Positions 58,601 to 64,000 of a stretch of 64,000 nt of DNA are shown piece by piece. A program made the position numbers and the translations under genes. How positions within the stretch are numbered: the stretch's first letter is position 1; each line of letters starts with the position of its first letter. The notes under the pieces were generated by a model that was not told the origin of the DNA, did no database searches, and saw only the letters and a program-made list of their open reading frames with translations. Source of the DNA: Pterobdella sp. o SKG-2022 (taxonomy: Eukaryota > Annelida > Clitellata > Hirudinida > Piscicolidae); the NCBI GenBank assembly GCA_964035795.1, contig OZ038321.1, positions 1,012,030 through 1,076,029 on the forward strand, in the 5' to 3' direction.

Positions 58601-60360
58601 TTATTTATTTTATTAAATTAATTAATTTTATTGTTTTTTAAATATATTTTTTTTATTATTTATTTATTTTTTCATTATCTTTTAAAAATTATTTATTTTA
58701 TTATGTATTTATTTTATTTTTTAAAATTTACTTCTACCTTACATAACCAGTTTTTTGTATTTCATTAAAAAATCAAAAAATTTTGGAAACGGTAAAATTT
58801 GACAAATGAAAATTTTTTATATCAAAAATTTTGAATTTTTGAATTCTTTGAATACAATTTATTACTTTTCATAATGAAAATTTATAATAATATTTATATT
58901 AAATTAATATATATAAATAATATGAATAAATAAGTAAACATAAAATTTCTAATAAAATGAATTTATGAATATTTTAACGAAAATATTTCAAATCATATTC
59001 TAAAATGCTCCTAAATTTTTCAAAAAAAAAATTTTCTGGTTTTGCTATCATTCTAAAAATAACCTACACGAAAATATAAACCAAAATTTTTCTAAGCAAA
59101 AAACTATCAAAAAAACAGATTTTGTTCATTACAAAATTTTCTGAAAGGCAGATGCCAAATCTTCTAAAAAAATTGAACTTAATAAATAAAGCCGAAGCAA
59201 ATCCATTAGTTTTATCTCTTTAACGGTAACGATAATTTCGCAATAAAAAACTTATTGAATATCAGCCAGCAAACCTCTAAATCGAATTAAAAATCAGGTC
59301 ATAACTCCTATAATAGTTTTATCCAATCCTCAAAACCCCCTTTAGATAAAGTTGAATTATTTGTTCAATTTTTAAAATAAATTAACTTTTTCAATATGTT
59401 TTTGAAATTAATTATCACAGTAATCAAACTACAATGTTACTATCTTATGAATAAAACTCATGTGCCTCCCTCATACCCTTCATATCAAAACAAAAAAAAT
59501 TCTCTTCACACCATAAGCTGTTAGTTTGGCTATAACTTTAATAAACATCACTTGTCATTATTGCTGCTTTATTTTTATTTTTATTATTCTCTCAACGATA
59601 GGTTAATGGGATACTTTTATTAATGCCGGTTACGCCCCCTGGGGCATAGAACAGCAACGACAAATTTTCATATGTTTTTATTTTGAGCCAGCTTGGCGAT
59701 GGTGCCCCGTGTGTTTCATTTCCTCAAACTCTGCTTCTACCTACTGATGCCATGTTGTCTAACTAAAGGTTATAATTGTATACAGATGGACAAGAAATAG
59801 CGCTTTTGAGCTACTGAAAGCTGGCTTCTAGGTGACTGATGACCTAACGAACTTCAAATAAGCAAAAAGAAGTTCCGAAGATGAAAGAAATTTGAAAAAT
59901 CTATTGCATTGACTTTTATCAAGAGAATCCTTTTGTTGGGGTAATCCGTATTAAGTCCCTGTAGTCCTTTTCAATTCCAAATACCTTTGCAGTTTTCTTT
60001 TGGGGGGTTCTTAATTAAAAATAAAATGAGTGGTATATGTATTGAAGGCAGTATTTCTTTGAGGGGCACTAAAGTTTCATTGTTATAATCTTTTGAGTGG
60101 ACTGCAAAGACTAAAGGAATTAAATTTTAATCTGAGCGTCTGGGAGACACTAATTGTGTTTTTGCTGATTTGAAAGCTCAATTCTTAGCAACACTCGCCC
60201 TGTCAAATTTTGGCCTGCTTTGTGGGAAAAAAAAAGCAGTTAATATTATCTGAAAATTCAAGAATTGTTCTAAAACTTTGAAAAAATCTCTCAATAAAAT
60301 GGCGTGACTTAAGTTAATCTAGGTGCTTTAAATAAAATTTGAATAAAAATTCACTTACTT
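55641..60360. other. Long AT-rich region without supported genes
   Basis: I see no chain of exons here. A CAT/CAC-rich tract lies at 57745-57842. 57895-57945 has a short direct duplication around CCCACATATATATT. 58400-58582 (minus) has an open frame with a fairly protein-like composition (NIQTPEKNFKNNLNFFEKIL-like), but no partner exon. 59630-59700 and 60940-61010 are short, more GC-rich islands. Confidence 0.4.
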
Positions 60361-60703
60361 TTAATGCTCTGATGAACGTTTCCCATGGAGAAAAAAACTC
60401 AAAAAAAAATCACTTTGAAATTTGTTTCACCATTGTTCTCGAATTTTTTATTGAAAAATTTTGTTAAAAAACTTCATCTCCAAGTTTCACCGACTTTGTA
60501 ATTTCCAATATTCCAAATTTAACTTTGAAGGGTTTCCAAAAAAAATTTCGATTTTCTGAAACATATGTATAAGCTATGATAAGTAAAAGCTGTTTTTGAT
60601 GTCGGAGTTTTAAGAAAGAAAATAATTTTTCAACTACAAACTTGAAAATGAAGCAATATTCAAGCATACCTTTTCGAAAAACTGGAACTTTTTGAAGATC
60701 CAT
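60347..60703 (-). CDS. Possible first two exons of an unknown minus-strand gene
   Basis: ATG at 60703 begins MDLQKVPVFRK followed by a GTATGC donor at about 60669. A second piece (FFSMGNVHQSIK) keeps phase and ends at a GTAAGT donor near 60354. No further exon could be tied on. The frames are short, so this may be chance. The less AT-rich sequence upstream (60700-61010) would fit a promoter. Confidence 0.2.
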
Positions 60704-63700
60704 CGTGAATAATCATGAAACATCCCACAAAAACACACACACACACTATACACTCCCAAACACCACACATACCACAAACAAACACACGTTATTCACAAAA
60801 TCTTCAACACCCTTCACCAGCTTTCTTCCCCATAATTCAAACCCACCAAAACGCATCCAGTTTTTGAACACAGCGATATAGAGACACAACGAGGATGAAA
60901 GCAGTCTGAATTTAAATGCAGGGCACGATTTATAAAAGGTCAATTATAATTAGCTAGCCTCTAGGGGGTCTGCATCTGGCGGCCCTTTTTCCTCGGTGCT
61001 GTTTACCTCACTGAATGTCTAATTTTTGATTATATTTTTAAAACCTAAAAAAAAAAGTTACTTTTTGAATTTTTAAGATAGAATTTATTTTTATTTTTCT
61101 AAGTTTTGAATAAAGATTAATATGGTTTTTTAAATATTTAAAAAATTATTCAGTGTTATTCAAATTATAGTCTTTTTAATTATAAATAATCTTCCAATGA
61201 TCACACTAAACACAAACAAAGAGCTATGAGAGAACGAGGCTTTTCGTAAGTTGAACTCATATTATCGAGTGCTCATTTGTATAGATTATAACTCTTAATA
61301 AACTATATTAGTAATTCTAGGCGCCTTTGATCCATGTTTAATTTATGTAAAAAGCGCGCTATATAAATGCAAATAAACATTCAGTTCAGTTTACAGAGAA
61401 GTTTCAATCCTTTAAAAGACTTCAATTTGTGTTCTAATAATACTATTTAATTGAGATAAAAAATAAAATTAATAAATATTTATAAAACATTTTATAATTG
61501 TAGATACCATCATTCGTTAATTTTCAGAGATAAAAACATCACTTTGTTTGGAACTGTAAATAATATTGCAGTTTTACCGCCATTTTAATATCCAAAATCA
61601 ATTTTGTCACTATCTTTTAATAAAAGAATCTGCATTATTTTTTTTTGTGATTAAAACTGAATTAAATAGTTTTATTTTCATTTAAATATAAAGATTTCAG
61701 AATTTTATTTCTTTATTAATTTTTGAGGGAGTTTTTTTGAGTTTTTATATTAATAAATTCAATATTTGTGAGAATTTATTCATATTTCCATGAAAGTTTT
61801 CCAAATTTTTTAAGATAAAAAACAAACAAAAACAATTGCTCATTTATTTTTCATTTCAAAAAACGATTTCATTGAAAAAACATAAAAACTGCTTTAATTA
61901 AAAAAAAAATTTTTTAATTAAATGATTTATTCTAAAATTATTCCACTATAATTTCCACATTTCATCACTAGAAAACAATTTCATTTCTCATGTAAAATAA
62001 TTCGAATTTTTTCATGTAAAACACTTGTGTGTTTTTTTGAAAAAATTTGAATTGTGCAAAATAAATTCTTTTCATAACTTTTTTCTCATCGTTGCATCAA
62101 ACGTTTGCACGTTTCGGAACGAGTTTTGTTTCTTTTAAAGTTTTTCAATTGTCACACTCAGCAGTTTTTTCAAATTTCATTTTTTTTTGAATTTTTTCTG
62201 AACGTATTTCTCAAGTTAATTTTCTTTTTAGATTCATATAGCGTAAAATTCATGGGTAAAGTCGCAAAAATATTTCAATGACGTAAGATCAATTATTCTT
62301 GCGCCAAAAACTCTGTTTAGTGTGGTGTTTTGTTAGTTGAAGAAATTTTTTAATTTCACAATTTCTAGCTTTATCTTTTTTTATTTTGATTCATATTTTA
62401 GTTCGATTTAATTATTTCCATTCGCACTAAATGACAAAACACAAAAATACTTAGTTTATCTCAAAAAAAAAAAAATTTTTAATTATTTTCCCAAAACTTT
62501 TTCAAAATAATCTTTTTAATCACAATAAATTCATTGTTCATTTACTGCAAATCGGATTTTCTCCCACAATGTCCTGTTTAAAAATTAAAATTTCATTTTA
62601 TTTCGATTTTTCACAGTTAAAATACATTTAGATATTATATATATCTCCATATGACCCCTTAAGCTGTGCAAAAATAAAAATAAAACAATTTTTAGTTAAG
62701 TCATTTTCCTCATTATTTAAATTTGAAAATGTTTACGTCGAATTATGGAAGAATTATGGAGTTGTTTTCCACTTTTTAAAACCATGTTAATTTTATGTAA
62801 ACTCACTATTCTACTGTATCATGGCTCGAAAAAACTCTTTTAAACAGCAAAAGTCATGTGAACCAAATGAAAAAAGACCAATTCTTGATGCAACCTGCAT
62901 AATTGGTGTGCTTATTTTAAAAGTCTTTCAATGGCCTTATATAAAAAATAATATTCATGAATGGGATATGAAAAGGATATGGAATCCTATGGCCTGGAAA
63001 ATGCGGATCCACTCAATAGAGCTGAGTGGAGTAAGTGTATTAGCCGACTGCTGTAGCTTCCAGGTACTGGGACGCCTACAACAGTATAATCTATTATGAA
63101 TATATAAAAAATTAGACTCATGATTTCTAGTTTACAAAATTTCATGTGTTTTTACAGTTGAATATTTATTTCATGTTTAAATTTCTAGCAAATAATTTGT
63201 TTATTTTTTCCATTTATTATTCATGTTTTTATGAGCAAATTGACTGATTTTAACCTTCTTCAAATAATCCCAAAAAAACTTTGAAATAACAATTTTTTAG
63301 AGGGAATCACCATTTTTTGGAAGTTTTGAGCTCAAGATTAATTTTTATGATTCATACAAAGCATTTTTAAAAACGTAAAATTCTCTTTCAAAAAATGTTT
63401 TCAAGAATAAAAAATTCAAATTTTTGATGTTCAAACCATCACTTCTTTGTTTAAATAAAAAAATTTGTACATAAAAACAATTTTTTTGCCAATATGTAAA
63501 ACAAAACCTTTTGAGAATAATTGCTTTGATGTCACGACAAACCAACAAAAAATTAATTAATTTTTCCATATTTTTTTATAGAAAATAACTCCAAATTAGT
63601 TTTTCACGAATTCAAATCTATTGCAAAACATTGCAGTTTTGGAACATTTTTGATTGAATGAAGAAAATTTCCATAAAATTTTAAATATTTTTGATCAAAT

Positions 63701-64000
63701 TTGACAAATCTTTCATGAAATTTAACAATTTTCAATCAAGTTTTAAAGAAATTTTTATTAAATTTGAAAAATTCAAAACTCAGAAAATTATTCTCAAACC
63801 TCAAAAAAAATCTCTATGAATCGTGTTCCATTTTGGATAAGACAACACCAGTATTAGATTCTAATTTGATTTGTACCACACACTTTGTTTGTTGCTACGT
63901 AATCTGTGTTTTTAGTCAATATACTTATTATTTTAAAAAAACTTCAATTTATGATTAAAATGAGGTTTAGTTCATGTAACAGTTCATTTGAATGAAAAAT
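60704..64000. other. AT-rich region without supported genes
   Basis: Contains a GCGCGCTATATAAATGCAAA SINE/LINE tail at 61345-61375 and a decayed stem-loop relative on the minus strand (61235-61290). The open frame 62821-63099 begins MARKNSFKQQKS, but its composition and lack of splice partners do not support a gene. Confidence 0.5.

Noticed and set aside
62821..63099. 92-aa plus-strand open frame
   Set aside because: No splice partners, no domain, and an AT-driven composition.

Overview
This is a eukaryotic, almost certainly metazoan, nuclear window. It is very AT-rich. Its genes are split by many introns with GT/AG borders, it carries non-LTR retrotransposons and tRNA-derived SINEs, and its protein families are animal ones (FANCA, multi-VWA/EGF secreted protein, PTB domains, CFAP97). 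I cannot fix the phylum from sequence alone; an AT-rich marine invertebrate would fit. Exon borders below were chained by hand by requiring reading phase to agree across each junction, so they are models, not transcripts.

Layout. 2459-9950 (+): a 16-exon gene for a protein of about 1,117 aa with a long Arg/Asp/Tyr-rich N-terminus and two C-terminal PTB-like domains. 11166-19198 (-): a secreted protein with seven von Willebrand A domains and EGF modules, in which only the first and last VWA keep the metal-binding motif. 19913-31817 (-): a FANCA homologue, a scaffold of the Fanconi anaemia core complex, with microsatellite-derived Asn-rich and acidic insertions. 32283-35821 (-): a small CFAP97/hemingway-domain protein (axoneme-associated family). 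36640-40830 (+): a decayed near full-length CR1/L2-like LINE. 42381-44145 (+): an unrecognised Asn-rich gene. 46955-49848 (-): a 5'-truncated but almost fully open LINE of the same family. 50838-51300 (+): a third copy, 3' end only. 53332-54670 (-): an unrecognised three-exon gene with a His tract and two palindromic CRE sites upstream. The last 9 kb holds almost nothing I can support.

The VWA, FANCA and CFAP97 genes run head-to-tail on the minus strand with short gaps (about 0.7 and 0.5 kb). This looks like ordinary gene packing rather than an operon, and the products have no shared pathway that I know of.

The most unusual material is not protein coding. A family of short dispersed elements carries a stem-loop whose arms change in compensating pairs between copies. 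A related fold-back repeat has a CGAAGCTTTTCG core. tRNA-headed SINEs sit in introns and end in the same GCGCTATAAA-type tail as the LINEs. Trinucleotide microsatellites have been kept in frame inside several exons (Thr, Asn, His and Asp/Glu tracts).
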